A program made the translations under genes and the position numbers. Shown piece after piece: positions 5,477-5,531 of a DNA stretch of 5,531 nt. Numbering within the stretch: the stretch's first letter is position 1; the number at the start of each line of letters is the position of its first letter. The stretch is from Spirochaetia bacterium (GTDB lineage Bacteria; Spirochaetota; Spirochaetia; PWKH01). The notes under the pieces are model-generated. The model saw only the letters and a list, made by a program, of their open reading frames with translations. It was not told where the DNA came from and made no database searches. The DNA lies in assembly GCA_007128345.1 (NCBI GenBank), contig SKXS01000217.1, positions 1-5,531 on the forward strand, given 5' to 3'.

Positions 5477-5531
5477 TCACTTTTCAATTACGGCGAGAAT
5501 ATCGGACATTTTAAGAATCAGATGCTCGTCA
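5477..5531 (-). CDS. groES: Co-chaperonin GroES, C-terminal end (partial)
   Basis: Only the last 17 codons and the TGA stop (5477-5479) lie in the window; the rest is beyond the right edge. The peptide DEHLILKMSDILAVIEK closely resembles the end of GroES/Hsp10 proteins, where a Y/H-L-I-L or V-L-I-M strand is followed by S-D-I-L-A-(I/V)-(I/V)-E. GroES is the heptameric lid of the GroEL folding chamber in the cytoplasm. A strong terminator follows at once and no groEL lies downstream, so groES here is not the first gene of a groES-groEL operon. The call rests on a short piece but on a distinctive motif. Confidence 0.82.
   Translation of the reverse strand, partial: DEHLILKMSDILAVIEK

Overview
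The window is a bacterial chromosomal segment, slightly GC-rich by eye. It carries two large minus-strand genes, one plus-strand gene, and the 3' end of a further minus-strand gene at the right edge. The host is uncertain. A BmrC/BmrD- (TM287/TM288-) type ABC exporter pair and a groES that ends in its own terminator with no groEL behind it would fit Spirochaetota or a related anaerobic lineage. No marker here settles this, so treat it as a guess.

Layout from left to right. Positions 1-348 hold no gene I can support, only a short inverted repeat and an open but unrecognised plus-strand frame. Positions 349-4169 (minus strand) are a two-gene operon encoding a heterodimeric ABC exporter. The upstream gene (2430-4169) is a half-transporter with a degenerate Walker B (Asp for Glu). 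The downstream gene (349-2433) has the intact catalytic Glu but a variant LSTGQ signature and a roughly 120-residue extracytoplasmic insertion after TM1. The two overlap by ATGA, so they are probably translationally coupled. Together they should form one transporter with one consensus and one degenerate ATP site.

Positions 4170-4629 form a divergent intergenic region that is unusually rich in dyad symmetry. It contains an imperfect dyad next to a TTGACA box for the ABC operon, a perfect 7-3-7 palindrome, a long 13-bp inverted repeat with TGCAT motifs, and a hairpin in the presumed leader of the next gene. No regulator gene lies in the window. Positions 4630-5421 (plus strand) encode an inositol-monophosphatase-family phosphatase whose usual C-terminal metal-binding Asp is Glu. 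A strong hairpin with a T-tract on the minus strand (5420-5454) ends the convergent minus-strand gene, whose last 17 codons (5477-5531) read as a GroES C-terminus.

I do not see a clearly new multi-gene system. The points most worth a second look are the ectodomain of the downstream exporter subunit (with a possible internal duplication and a C8 tract), the cluster of dyads between the divergent genes, and the Asp-to-Glu change in the phosphatase.
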